From Gnetum montanum (taxonomy: Eukaryota; Streptophyta; Gnetopsida; Gnetales; Gnetaceae): a stretch of 56,464 nt of DNA. Positions 12,701 through 23,472 of this stretch are shown piece after piece (position 1 is the first letter of the stretch; every line of letters starts with the position of its first letter). The notes beneath the pieces are model-generated. The model did no database searches. It was given only the letters and a program-made list of their open reading frames with translations, and had not been told where the DNA came from. The stretch is taken from positions 159,726-216,189 of the forward strand of contig MNCI01015933.1 of the NCBI GenBank assembly GCA_015680685.1, in the 5' to 3' direction. A program made the position numbers and the translations under genes.

Positions 12701-13649
12701 CACATGTATTGATAGTTTGCCTGCACTACCATCAGAGATTGAGCAAGTACCCCAACAAATCTATGATGAAGTGGCAGAATGCGTTGTGCAGAATGCCAAG
12801 TCTCTTTGGACCTGTAGATGCTCCATCGAGAGGCTATGGTTGCAGATTCAGGCAGGAGAAAAAGAGGTTTCCAAACTATCAGCAGAACGGGATGATCTCA
12901 AGTCGCGCTATGAGTTCGCCTCAGCAAGGTTAACAGGTGATTGTTCTTGGCGAACTTCCAAAATTACTTATAATAGATATTGGAGTTTATTGAATCACTA
13001 AGTATCATTGACTCGGGAGCTAGCAGAGCGTAAGGCACAAATAGATTTATTGAACCTCAAATGTCAGGATTGGAAGGCTTTCACTTCTAAGGTGCGGAAA
13101 TTGGGTCAAGATGAGAAGACCCATAATTATCATTATAAAAAATTGTTAAAGGAGGTATCTATAGAGAAGCGTTAGCTAGAGATGTTTGTTGAGGGTTTAG
13201 GCCTGCACTCTTCATTTGATGCGTTTGCTAAGCATACTGTGGTGGAGATGGAATCGCCCAAGAGGGTAATCACCACAGCTTCTGGGGAGGTTTCTGTGGG
13301 CGAGTTTCCTTTGAAACGTCCCACTTGGTCCACGGTGGACAAAGGGAAGGCTTTGACTAACGTTGATTTGGGCCTTGATGGGATTGACTGGGCAAGCGTC
13401 TTTGAGGAAGAAATCCTTCGTCGGTTGGAATTCAGTCTAGGAGGATCTTCTTCAGTAAGTCATTAAAACTCGTGAATTTTGCTTTTAGAATTCTTCTCTT
13501 TTCCTTTTATGTTAATGTGTTAATTGTTTTCTTTTACCTTTTCGTAGGGTCAGGGCGACGACGATGGTCAAGAAGGTGGCCCTAGCAGAGCAGGGACCCA
13601 TGGTGTCTGGGAGTCTGAGGGGGACACCCCTCCCGATCCTGATGCTTAG
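9751..13649 (+). pseudogene. Antisense spliced gene of the outer Tat-like element (eight exons)
   Basis: Unrecognised protein coded opposite to gag-pol, between protease and RT. Exons: 9751-9881, ~10040-10440, 10518-10789, 10879-11925, 12035-12283, 12375-12578, 12670-13454, 13548-13649. All introns are GT-AG, 77-158 bp, with phases 2,2,1,1,1,1,0. The protein is about 1,063 codons: basic N-terminus (MNKGKQVEGQGRKEPS), globular middle (FLVARAHTLFQNPLGTVY, ARGWLHGDW, LYPLFRVRVFPKSLSQ), acidic linker, coiled coil (EKEVSKLSAERDDLKSRYEF) and acidic tail (GQGDDDGQEGG). The diverged homologue at 27638-23473 has the same exon plan. Damage: TGA 9862; TAG 10965, 11301, 11451, 11457; TAA 11667; TAG 12193; TAA 12999; TAG 13173; and one frame break near the N at 10213. 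The start of exon 2 is the least certain boundary. Confidence 0.8.
10213..10213. other. Unresolved base (N) in exon 2
   Basis: Single N at the point where the reading frame of exon 2 of the outer antisense gene changes (LVLEYM on the left, GIVAFMVDIDEG on the right, in different frames). The frame break may be a sequencing artefact. Confidence 0.95.
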
Positions 13650-14159
13650 TTTTCGATTTGGTATCATCATCACTCATGTTTTTACATGAGTTGCAAACAG
13701 AATGTTTTGGTTTGGATTGTATATGAACTGATGGATGGAATCGGTTAACCGTTGTAATTGTCTATTTGTATATGAATATATTTTTTATTTGTTGCTAAAA
13801 TGATCATGTATGCGGTTTATGTATTGTGTGGGGACATTGCACTAGGTTGTAATTTGATGTTGATACATTTATAATTTTTTTATTAATTGAGTTTTCTGTT
13901 ATTGCTTTTTTTGTTTGAATTTTAAGTTTATTTGAACACTGCCAGGCGTAAATTTAAGGTGAAAATCTTTTGGGCTTGAATGTAAACACGATGCAGCAAT
14001 GTAAAATGTTTTTGTCCATTTTATTGTTTAAGTGTAATGCACGAAGTAGGAACAGAAATAGGACCATAATTATGTAAAAAGGGGAATATGAAGGAAAACT
14101 ACGGCTGATAACGTAACAACGCAATAGGGTAAGCATAAATTAAATTGAGAAAAACGAAA
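13650..14159. other. AT-rich spacer beyond the antisense-gene stop (outer)
   Basis: Noncoding. It probably holds the 3' UTR of the antisense gene (T-rich, with ATTTATAATTTTTTTATTAA at 13868-13887). No motif can be assigned with confidence. Confidence 0.4.
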
Positions 14160-14327
14160 TGTAAGAAAATGTTCTAGTTTAAGGCCATTTCGGGCCATAT
14201 GTAAACAAGAGAAGTTTCAAATGATACTGGTGGGTTCCTTGGTAAACTGGCCATTTCTGGCTGTGGCTAGTTTTATGTCGTTGCGAACATGTGGTAGTTT
14301 AACATCATTTCGGACAAGGTATGTAGT
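14160..14327 (-). repeat. TTAAACT motif cluster between protease and antisense gene (outer)
   Basis: Four to five degenerate units. The minus strand contains GGCCCGAAATGGCCTTAAAC and, at 14315-14296, GTCCGAAATGATGTTAAACT. The latter differs by one base from 27891-27910 of the inner element. The cluster starts right after the conserved protease stop at 14328. Confidence 0.6.
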
Positions 14328-16970
14328 TTAGTGGTTTAGCAATTTTTTGATTTTTCTTAGTTTAATGTTAGGAGTGATGTCGATAGGTGTGATTCTGTAC
14401 TCAGCGTCTCCTTCGCTGATCACGTTGAAAGGTAATTCAGCCTAAGGGACATCTGATGGAACGGGCTCTATGTTGGCATCTTCTAGTGTTTCCGTGTGTC
14501 TAGTAGTTTTGATGTTTGTTGTAGTTTCTAGGTTAGGTGGTGTATGTACAGTTTCAAGTTCGGGTATTTCTATGTTAGGTAGAGTTTCATTTACGTCTAA
14601 TGGATCATTATTTACTGGTTGCGTGCAACTTTGTTTTTCATTTGTGTCATTCTGTTTAGGCTCTTCAACCTTAACCACTAAACTTTGGTCTGCACCTATA
14701 TGTGACGAGATGGTAGACGTAGCGGCATCTCCGTGTATAATGATTTCACCACCTTCGTAAAGCAGGTGAATCTCTTGGTGTATGGGGGAAGAGACTGCTT
14801 TGAGTTGGGCTAGCCAGGGTCTTCCTAATATTAAATTGAACCTTGGCATTTTGTCGATGACAACAAAGTTAGCAGATGTGGGGAATCGATCCCTTGCTAT
14901 AAAGTCTAAGGCTATGGTGCCTTTTACTACTATGTGTGATCCACTAAACGATTTTAAACATGTGGTGGAGGTTGGTTTAATTAATTCTGTGAGCCCTAAT
15001 TGTTCGATGACGAGGTAGGGTATTACGTTTGTGATGGCTCTGTCATCTACATGCACCCGATGTATTTTGAATTGATTTACTTGTATCGTTATGAACATAG
15101 GTGTGTGGGTGACGTCTCCGGTTTGCTCATCAATCTTAATGTTTTTGGGGTAAAAGATTAACGATTTGGGTTTGAATCCTTGTCATTTAGACATTACCGC
15201 ATGTATGGAAGGCTCATCTGCAGGTAAGTTTTCGCTTATTGGGATTGATGTTAGCATGTGTACTAGGGCTTTGCGATGAGTTTGAGAAGTTAACATCAAG
15301 TCATATAGGCTTAGTGAAGTGTTTTTCTGTTTAAGTGCCTGTGTGACCTGTGTTAGGGCTATTGCTAAATCTTCACTATTAGGTGTATGTTTGTTAGTGG
15401 TTACTTGGTCCATCGGGCCTAGCAGTTTTATCTCATGTGTAGCTAGTTTGACGTTTTCTTCCATGACTGTTGATTTAGATGCATCATGTATTCCCAATGA
15501 TTTTCCCTTATAGCTCGTATTTAGTTCATTAGTAGGCGATGCCATGGGTGCTACGCTTAATGGAGTAGGCTTGGGGGGTCCTAAGGCAAGCTGTTGACGT
15601 TCTTTCTCCAATCGTTCCCGTGTGAGCTTGTCTGCCAAGAGTTCCCACGTGTGGCGCAGGGGAACCTTTGGTTTCTGAATATCTAGTTGCTTTGGAACCT
15701 GTATGACGTATGGAGTAGGACAAGGTTGCGATTGGACGATCGAAGGTGGTTGAGTGTCAGGCTGCTTGGGCACCGTAATGACATATGGGGTCGATTTATT
15801 TTGTGTTTGCGGAGTGGAAGGTTGGTGGTTATCAGGATGTTTGGGTATCCTAACAATGTATGGAGTAGGCCTAGTTGGGGGCTGTGCCTCCGTAGTTGCA
15901 ACCGCAGGTGGCACTCGGACTACATAGGGGGTGGGCGGGGTAGGATGTTGCGTGTTTGCGGTAGTAGCGGTGGGAGGTACACGCACCATGTATGGTTTTG
16001 GTGGTATGGTAGAGGCTGCCACCGCAGGGGGTATCTGGATGACATAGGGTCTTTGCAGGGTGGGCGGGCCACATGGAGAGTATGATGGTTGAGGTGCAGG
16101 TGTTTGTGCAGTAGGAGGAATACGAACTAGAAAGGATCTCGTACGCATCTGATGTTCATTATCTAAGTAAATGTTATTAATCCTAGGTGCTTCTTGTTTG
16201 TTGTCTAAGTGGATAGTGTTAATTATGTATAGAGCTTCCTTAGTATTTAGAGGATCCTTATATATGCCCATGGCCTGGTTTTGTGGTTTGACCGGGTTGG
16301 CCTCATCAAAAGTAATCTCACCTCCATCAATCATCCATTGAATATCTTGTTTCAGAGTGAAACAATAATCAGTGCCATGCCCATTGCGTTGATGATAATC
16401 ACAAAAGAGGTCTATTCTAAAGCCCCTTGGAACTGGAGGCTCATCTGGCGTTGCCAAGCTTGGGTTCTCGACCAACTGACAGAATCGATCATGTCTTTGG
16501 ATTCGTACCGGGGATAATTGTTTATGTTTCATTAGCCTTGCCTTCAAGAGTTGGTCAAATAATTGCGAGGGTTTCATGGGCAACGACGTGTATTGAGAAG
16601 GGTCTCTCTTCTCGAAGTTTCTCGCACGACCTGGCGTAGGATTTTGTGATGTGGACGGTTCGGGTGTAGTAGCGGGAGCAGGCCTAGCATAGTTGGTAGG
16701 GGCATTACTCGTTTGTTATGTTTCTGCTACTACTGCTATAGTTCTCTTAGCCTTTTCTTTGTCTTTCTTATTATGTTGGTTTTTAAAGGCTGAATAGGTG
16801 GGATCATGGCTGTTTTGGGCTGCCTCTTCTATGTTCTTTATTTGTACGAATGCTTGGCTAAGAGTGTGTGCGTTAAGATAGTATAATTTGGACTTCACAA
16901 AATCATTAATGGCCCCCTTTAGAATAGTGAGGAGATAGGTCTCCGGGATTGGCTCATGGAGCTCATTGAG
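14328..16970 (-). pseudogene. gag-pro: Outer gag C-terminal half plus protease
   Basis: One frame on the minus strand from the inner-element junction at 16970 to TAA 14330-14328. First comes the end of the capsid-like gag domain (AINDFVKSKLYYLNAHTLSQ), then a zinc-knuckle-like FCDYHQRNGHGTDYC, a long Pro/Thr/Gln linker with repeated PYVVRVPP / PYVIQVPKQ units (about 16100-15700), and an aspartic protease (VHVDDRAITNVIPY, FNLILGRPWLAQL). The usual D-x-G of protease reads DDR here, so the active site is altered. Stops occur near 16716 (TAA), 15183 and 14442 (TAG). The inner homologue ends at the same place, so gag-pro and pol are separate frames. Confidence 0.85.
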
Positions 16971-16975
16971 GGCAG
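16971..16975. repeat. Target-site duplication, left (GGCAG)
   Basis: GGCAG directly before the inner LTR; the identical GGCAG is at 34360-34364. A perfect 5-bp duplication, the length expected for Ty3/gypsy integrase. Confidence 0.95.
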
Positions 16976-17147
16976 TGAAACACCGTGAAAAATCGCGAGT
17001 CGGCCTCAGGCAAAGATTTGCAATTTAGGCAAGGGCGCATGTCAGAATTCCAGAAAGAAGAATAAGACAGAGTAACATTAAGAGGCGCATAGCATCGAGT
17101 CCTCGACTTCTTATGCAAAATTCCTAATCTTTCTATGCTTTTTCTAT

Positions 17148-17545
17148 TTACGCTATATCACGCAACATAGCGTAATGGCGCTTAGCGTGATTTTGCTTAA
17201 ACATGGTCCGGCATCAGAAAGATAGTTGCTTCGGCATAGGGAGAAGCTTGAGTAGTGTAACATGCGACTTCTTATGTATTTTGCTAAGTCTTTTGTCCAA
17301 GGCCAAGTTTACGCTCTGTTACGCACGGCAGCGTAATAAGCTTTACAAAAGGGAAAAAGCAAAGTCTGGAGCAGTCCAAAGGATCAACTTTCTTTGGCGC
17401 GCAGATAAATCATTTTTACGCTCGTTACGCAACGCAGCGTATCATATGATACATTTTACGCTCATTACGCAACGTAGCGTATTACAGCGTATTGCATCGC
17501 CGAGCCAGACATAGTTTACGCTTCATTACGCGCGGCTGCATAAGC
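17148..17545 (+). repeat. Five related stem-loop modules in LTR U3
   Basis: Inverted repeats around a common centre TTACGCAACG: 17148-17175 (TTACGCTAT...ATAGCGTAA, 9-bp perfect arms), 17309-17336 (7-bp arms TTACGCT...AGCGTAA), 17417-17441, 17457-17481 (TACGCT...AGCGTA) and a fifth at ~17515-17550. In the 3' LTR the fifth still has TTTACGCT...AGCGTAAA arms. They lie upstream of the TATA box, as enhancer modules would. Confidence 0.75.
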
Positions 17546-17803
17546 GAGCCTAAAATAGCGCGACTCCATTGTTTCCATGTTGTAATACGCTCATGTACGC
17601 AACGCAGCATGAATGAGCATAATATCATTCAAAGATAGTTGAAACATGCCCGATGTACACCTCTTCTTCACACGCACAATACGCGGACGAGCGTATTGTG
17701 CCTGGTCATGCAATTCGACGCAAAAATGGTCAAACCGACAGTACTCGAAACATTCGAGATACACGTCACCAGGGTTGCGTCATTTCCATGGAACACCGCA
17801 GCC

Positions 17804-17811
17804 TATAAATA
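17804..17811 (+). promoter_or_regulatory. TATA box of the inner 5' LTR
   Basis: CCTATAAATACC, a standard plant TATA context. The equivalent is at 33659-33666 in the 3' LTR. Genomic RNA should start about 30 bases downstream. Confidence 0.7.
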
Positions 17812-18510
17812 CCCCAGTTGACAAAGATACAGGGGTTGGTTGGCAAATCAGAGAAGCAAAGGCATTTTTCTGAGCACTAGAGCACTTATCACTTTTGAGC
17901 AGGGATACAGAGAGCAGCACTTTGGCAATTGTTGACAGCATCACCTTACAGCCGAAACAGAGCATAGTTCGCTTGAAGCACCGGCGACAGGAGTGATCGT
18001 TTTGCTGGGAAGACTCTATTGGTCAAAAACAGTTGATCGGTAGACGTCAGAGCTTGACCTTCCTTGCATCCCGGCTTTAGCCCACGAGGTAGATCGGACT
18101 TCTGTTTGGACAATTTTCTTGTTGTTTTGTGCTTGCTTTACATCCAGTAATCGGGGATTCCCCAGTGTAACGAGATATACAAAACATACATTTTCCAAGT
18201 CAAAGCGTATATCTGGAAGCTACGTGTTTCTCTTATGTCAGCCTCCTATTATCGTGTTTAACATTATCATCGTTGCAATTCATCTAGATCGTTTTCCCCT
18301 CGTTTTTGCGATTCCTCGAATTAGATCGTTGCACGAGATACTCATCGGTTTACTGATTAGTAAGTCCCTATCTGATCGACAAGACCGTTCAGGGCATCGC
18401 GGATTCGTTTTTCTAGCATAGCCCTCGCGTGAATCCGTGGTTAGAACTGTGTACACGGAAATTTGTTCGGTATTTTCCAGCTGCCGACGTTTTCCGTCGT
18501 TACAGTTTTC

Positions 18511-18529
18511 TGGCGCTAGAAGGAGGGCC
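18511..18529 (+). promoter_or_regulatory. Primer-binding site of the inner element
   Basis: TGGCGCTAGAAGGAGGGCC, six bases after the LTR end, begins with the TGG that pairs with a tRNA CCA end. The outer element has the same word on the minus strand at 36527-36509. I cannot assign the tRNA with confidence. Confidence 0.8.
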
Positions 18530-18753
18530 TTTTTGGCTCCGATCCGGATATTTCGGGTAGCCCTATTAGCGATCCATACCCTAAACCGTAGACGTAATAC
18601 CTCTAATGGAGTTTACGGCGAATCGTGTGGTGTAGGTTGGTCGCAAGGACGATTTCTTTGAAATCCTACAGGGTAGAAAGCCTATTTGTGCTTTTTGTTG
18701 CTAGTCATTTTCTTTTAGATCCGATTACCAGTTACTCTCGATCTCATTAATCA
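18530..18753 (+). other. Leader between PBS and gag (inner)
   Basis: Untranslated leader of about 225 bases. It lacks the 38-bp repeats found in the leader of the outer element. Confidence 0.6.
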
Positions 18754-20689
18754 ATGGATTCCTTTTACTCAAACACAACCGCCATGGTCCCTGCTGATTT
18801 GGGTGCCGCATCTGTGAACCCTCTCGAGGTCACCAGGCCAGCTCCTGGCGCAAGAAGATCTCAGGGGCCATTGCGCTGGTCGTTGAGGCTTCAGGGAAAA
18901 GAGCCCATTTTCACAGTCATAACCCCTGAAGAATATAACTTTATATGCATCAAGATCCAGGCGAAGCTGGCTCTCAGTCGAGCTGAAATCGAAGTGAAAC
19001 GAAACTTTGAGGTGCTCCACCGGGGGGGGGGGGGGGGGCGGCTATGACTTTAAGCCAACAGCTTATGACATAATTCCCCTGACCGAACACCAACATGAAC
19101 TTATAACACAGTTGGTTATGGCTAAAGGCCAGGCTTCGCGGGCTACGTTAGAGCCCCAGCATGGGGAAGAGGAAGAGGACGAATTTGCGGCCCAGTTGGA
19201 ACATTTGTTCCATACTCTGATCCCCCACACATATGTAAATCCTTTGTTTCCTTTCAACAGAGAGGCAGCCCCTCTTGACCCAGCCATGACAGCGCAGATG
19301 CACATCCCTGTCCTTCCGCAGGCCACCGCACAGCCGTCTGGGCTGCAAGCACAAATGCCTCTCAATAACGTGAGGGTGGTTCCGTTACCGCGAGTGCTTA
19401 GCATTCCGGCGGTGGTCCCGACGACCACCGCGCCCCATTTCATCCCTCAGGTACAATCTTACACCGTACCGATGACTCGCCCAGCGCAAATGTTCCCGCC
19501 CCCGCCAACTCAACAGATTGCCGCGGCTGTTCAGCCACAAGCATACGTTCAACAGCCTGCAGTTGTTCCGTGGGCCAACCCTGCAGTGCAACATAACCGG
19601 CCTGCGCTGTATGGTGCATAACCCTCCGTTGTACCCGCAACGCAGGTCCCACAGGGGATCCCGCAGTATTTATATCCTCATCCTACGCAGCAGGTGGCGG
19701 TTAACCCCTCATCGTAAACCATTAGGTGGTGGTCTTCACAGGCTCCTCCGCCTGCAGGGATCCCCGCCCCACAAGCAGCTAGCCAGCCCCTCCCAACGTT
19801 TCCGTTTCCTGGCGCCGCCTTCCCAATCCAACCTCCTATGTCTTCTGCACAGGCACTGCCGTCAACAGGTCTGGACCAGGCCTTTCAGCTTATCTAGACT
19901 CTTACCGAGGAGGTTCGGTGCCTCAAAGCCGTTGGTTCTGATACCATCCAGATCATGGAATTTTATCAGGATGATCCAATTAGTTCAGCGGTGCCAATGC
20001 TGTCGTTGCCACAGGGGATGTCCCTGCCTCATTTCACTAAATACAATGGGGAGGGGGATCCCAACACTCACTTAGTCACCTTTCGATCCGAATCCTTGTT
20101 GCTACAACAGTGGCCACATACGATTATCAGAGTCTTTGCGATGTCATTAACAGGGAAAGCATTGGACTGGTACCGAGCCCTCTCACGCTCTTCCTTCTCA
20201 ACCTTGGAAGAGCTGCTGACCCAATTTGTGACCCACTTCAAATACAACCTGAAGCCGGAAGTCACGCTGGATCAGCTCATGGGAGTGAAACAAGACCCGC
20301 TCGAGCCTATCCAAAAGTTTATACAGCGATGGAAAGCTACTTTGAATGAGATCCGCGAGCCAATCGCAGATTCACATATGCTGGCGATATTCAAAGGAGC
20401 GGTCAACGACTTTATCAAGTTGAAGTTGTATTACCTTTCCCCTAACTCTTTATATCAGGCCTTCGCTCAAGTTAGAAGCATCCAAGATGCTACAGAGGCT
20501 AGCAAAGACCCGGCGTATGTCGCTTACCGGAGTGCACACAACAAGGCCAAAGACAAGGGTAAAGCGGCAACAACGACAGTAGCCGCGCTGACTGAAAGCA
20601 CGAAGAACAAGAACAAGAAGGCGCCCACAACAGCGCCTCCTGAGGCCACAGCTGGTGCTGGCACCAGCCAAGCCACAACTGCCCCCTAA
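18754..20689 (+). pseudogene. gag: Inner gag, N-terminal and capsid part
   Basis: Structural protein that packages element RNA in cytoplasmic particles. ATG at 18754 opens MDSFYSNTTAMVPADLG, followed by a lineage-specific block (RLQGKEPIFTVITPEEYNFI) shared with the outer gag. A run of 17 G at 19022-19038 shifts the frame; reading resumes as YDFKPTAYDIIPLTEHQ. Then come a Pro/Gln-rich stretch and the retrotransposon gag domain (FTKYNGEGDPNTHLVTF, ALDWYRALSRSSFSTLEELL, PLEPIQKFIQRWKATLNE). Stops interrupt the Pro/Gln part near 19619 and 19716, with another before the capsid domain. The frame ends at 20689, just before a C7 run where the gag C-terminus continues in another frame. Confidence 0.88.
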
Positions 20690-20700
20690 GGCCCCCCCAG

Positions 20701-22551
20701 TCAAAGCCAAATTTTGAGCGTAAAGATCGTTCAAAATATGCGGCTTTACCTGTGAAACATTTCGAACTGCTGAAAGAACTGTTAGCGGCAGGGCACATTC
20801 AACCTAAGAAGGTATCCGAGGAAGCTCTGAAGCATCACAGACGTCACTGTGAATTGCTGAAAGATCCTTCTTTAGCCTTACCTAACGAACCAGCAGTTCC
20901 GAGATCTTTCAGGCTAGACCGTTTCTGTGACTACCACCAGATGTGTGGTCACGACACGGATTACTGCTGGGCGTTAAAGGACGACATTCAACGCATGATC
21001 GACGAAGGTCATCTAAAATTAGACAGCAGTAACCCGACGCGTCCAGAAAACCAAATACTGCATGTATATAAGGACCCGTTGAACGCAAACAACGATCCTT
21101 ATACAATCACTGTGGTGAGTATGGATGGCGAGCGTAAGGGACCGCCAAAACAGCCTTTTGTTTTGCGCGTGCCCGCCAGCTCACCTAGGGGGCCAATCAT
21201 TTCATCGGCAGCTAGTGGCGTCTCGAGGCTGCCCTTCATTATACGGGCACCTTCTCACATAAACCCTCAGCCACGCGCCAACACTCAAGCCGCGACTTCG
21301 TCCGCGCCCATGCCAAGAGCGCCCTTCATTATCAGGGCGCCAAAGCTACAGGCTGCTCCTCTCACGTAGGGGCAGACCTCTAGACAGAATAACCAACCAT
21401 CGCCTCCCAAGCAAAAGGGAGAGAACACCTCAGTTAACGCAACAAAGGACCACTTTACGCTCGGCTTCCCTAAGCCTAGGCCCCTGGCCTCTGCACCCTT
21501 GTCTATGCCTCAGAAGCAAGATAAAGGCACAGAAACGCAGTCGCCTCCTCTTGGCAAGGAAAAGAGTACCCCTTCAGCCAACACTATTCCACCTCGAGAG
21601 ATCCGTCTCTTGGGGCGAATGGAAGAGGACAAGGGATGCAAACAACTTGGCTGAGAGAAGGACCTCCTTGACACATTCATGCAAGTCAAACAGGCTCTTA
21701 AATAGAAAAACACAACGCTGAGCCTGTACGACTTGCTTATGACATCTCGCGAACACCGTGAGGCCATGGTACGCATGCTGACATCCATATCCGTGGATGC
21801 CAATTTTCTAGCGGAAGAGGAAGCAATCCACGCTGTTATGTTTCCTTCTGAGGCTGAGCCGACTAGGCCTACCCCACTGACCTTCCATGATGAGTCTGTG
21901 AAGGACGATCCAGAAAAAGGTCAGGTGACAACTGAACCTATGTTCATCACTATCCGGGTCGGTCAATACCGGATCCGGAGAGTGCACGTAGATGATGGCG
22001 CAACCACCAACGTCATTCCCTATTCCATTATGGATAGGTTGGGACTGGTCGACCAGATCACTCCCACGACAACGGCTTGTGTAAAATCGTTCAACGGGGC
22101 ACGGGTTCAAGTCAAGGGGACGGTGCGCATTGAGTTTGTGGCAGGTGACCAATTTCCAATGGAGGCCACCTTCCTAGTCGTCGAGGAGATGCCAGGGTTC
22201 AACCTGATCTTAGGGAGGCCGTGGTTAGCTCAACTGAGGGCAGTTTCATCACCGATACACCAGGAGATACACCTACCCTATGCTGGAGGGGAGGTTGTGA
22301 TACGTGGTGATGAAATCACCCCCAGGACCGTCAATAACATTGAAGAGGAACAGGGCTCAGAGATAGAGACGACTGACGATCAGACCCATCTCCAAGCCCC
22401 TCAACAAACCAACAGCGATGATGACGGTTTAGTTTGGGCCGACCTGCCATTTCCGGATGGCAGCGTAGAGGAGTCAAATCATAAGTCTCCTCGCCCTTAC
22501 ACAGCGACAAACGTAAAAGCCATTAAGAGACAATTGCGTATCAATGGTTGA
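20701..22551 (+). pseudogene. gag-pro: Inner gag C-terminus and aspartic protease
   Basis: Continues gag in a shifted frame (KPNFERKDRSKYAALP, matching the outer RNFEKRDPSQYTSLP). It contains the zinc-knuckle-like FCDYHQMCGHDTDYCWALK, three PFIIRAP-type linker repeats (21170-21360), then the protease with VHVDDGATTNVIPY, EEMPGFNLILGRPWL and a C-terminal tail ending KAIKRQLRING* at 22551. The stop position is shared with the outer element. The catalytic triad is DDG rather than the usual DSG/DTG. Internal stops are TAG ~21367, TGA ~21652 and TAG ~21703; the last replaces the Q of LKQKNT seen in the outer copy. Confidence 0.88.
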
Positions 22552-22760
22552 GCAATGGTCTTTACGTAGGATATTATGTCTTTGCTAGTTATCGCGGCGC
22601 GTATTTAACAGTTTCTTTTGTTGCAACAGACTCCTTTTTACGCTACATTCGCCTTCTATTTTTACGCTTGTCATGTCTTACTTTTTTATCGTATCCATGT
22701 TATTCCTGCTATCACACCATTTTACGCATTTACGCACAACTATATTCTATTACTATTTAC

Positions 22761-23285
22761 GCATCTGGCCCATAACGGCCTTAAATTAGTTTTCGCAGAA
22801 TTGTATGCTATGACTCTTTACGCTTGATTACGCAATTGGCCCACAACGGCCTTAAACTAGTTACGCAGAGTTAAGCATTATCCTCATTTACGCTTTCTCT
22901 ACATTATGCATCTGGCCCGCAACGGCCTTAAACTAGTTTTCGCAGAATTGTATGCTATGACTCTTTACGCTTGATTACGCAGTTGGCCCGCAACGACCTT
23001 AAACTAGTTACGTAGAGTTAAGCATTATCCTCATTTACGCTTTCTCTACATTACGCATCTGGCCCGCAACGGCCTTAAACTAGTTTTCGCAGAATTGTAT
23101 GCTATGACTCTTTACGTTTGATTACGCAGTTGGCCACAACGGCCTTAAACTAGTTATGCAGAGTTAAGCATTATCCTCATTTACACTTTCTCTACATTAC
23201 GCATCCAGCCTGCGATGGCCTTAAACTAGTCTATAGTTTTCGCAGAATCGTATGACGGCCTGCGATGGCCTTAAACTAGCAACTA
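22761..23285 (+). repeat. 147-bp tandem repeat, about 3.5 units, carrying TTAAACT motifs
   Basis: Units start at 22761, 22908, 23055 and 23201 (GCATCTGGCC...), i.e. periods 147, 147 and 146 bp, the last unit partial. Each full unit has two GGCCCRCAACGGCCTTAAACTAG-type words about 74 bp apart, plus TTACGC words. The array lies between the protease stop and the 3' end of the antisense gene. Confidence 0.85.
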
Positions 23286-23472
23286 CATTCTATCATTACA
23301 ACTTAGGTGAAATTCTTAATAACTACGCTCACGCATTATAGGTCAAAACACAAAAAATATATATGTATAACCGTCATCCGAAACATCCACCAGGTTTTAT
23401 AACATGTTTTTTCAGTCATTCCTAAAATAGTGCTTCACTTCACCATCAAATAAAACTATGCGTGAACTATAA

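Larger units (their letters stand above)
16976..18504 (+). repeat. 5' LTR of the inner element
   Basis: 1,529 bp, TG...CA, partner of 32830-34359. The U3 part (17148-17545) carries a series of TTACGC stem-loops. A TATA box lies at 17804. The R-U5 part is about 670 bp. Confidence 0.95.

Noticed and set aside
22761-23285. CRISPR-like array
   Set aside because: Long 147-bp units with no short repeat-spacer pattern, inside a plant retrotransposon.
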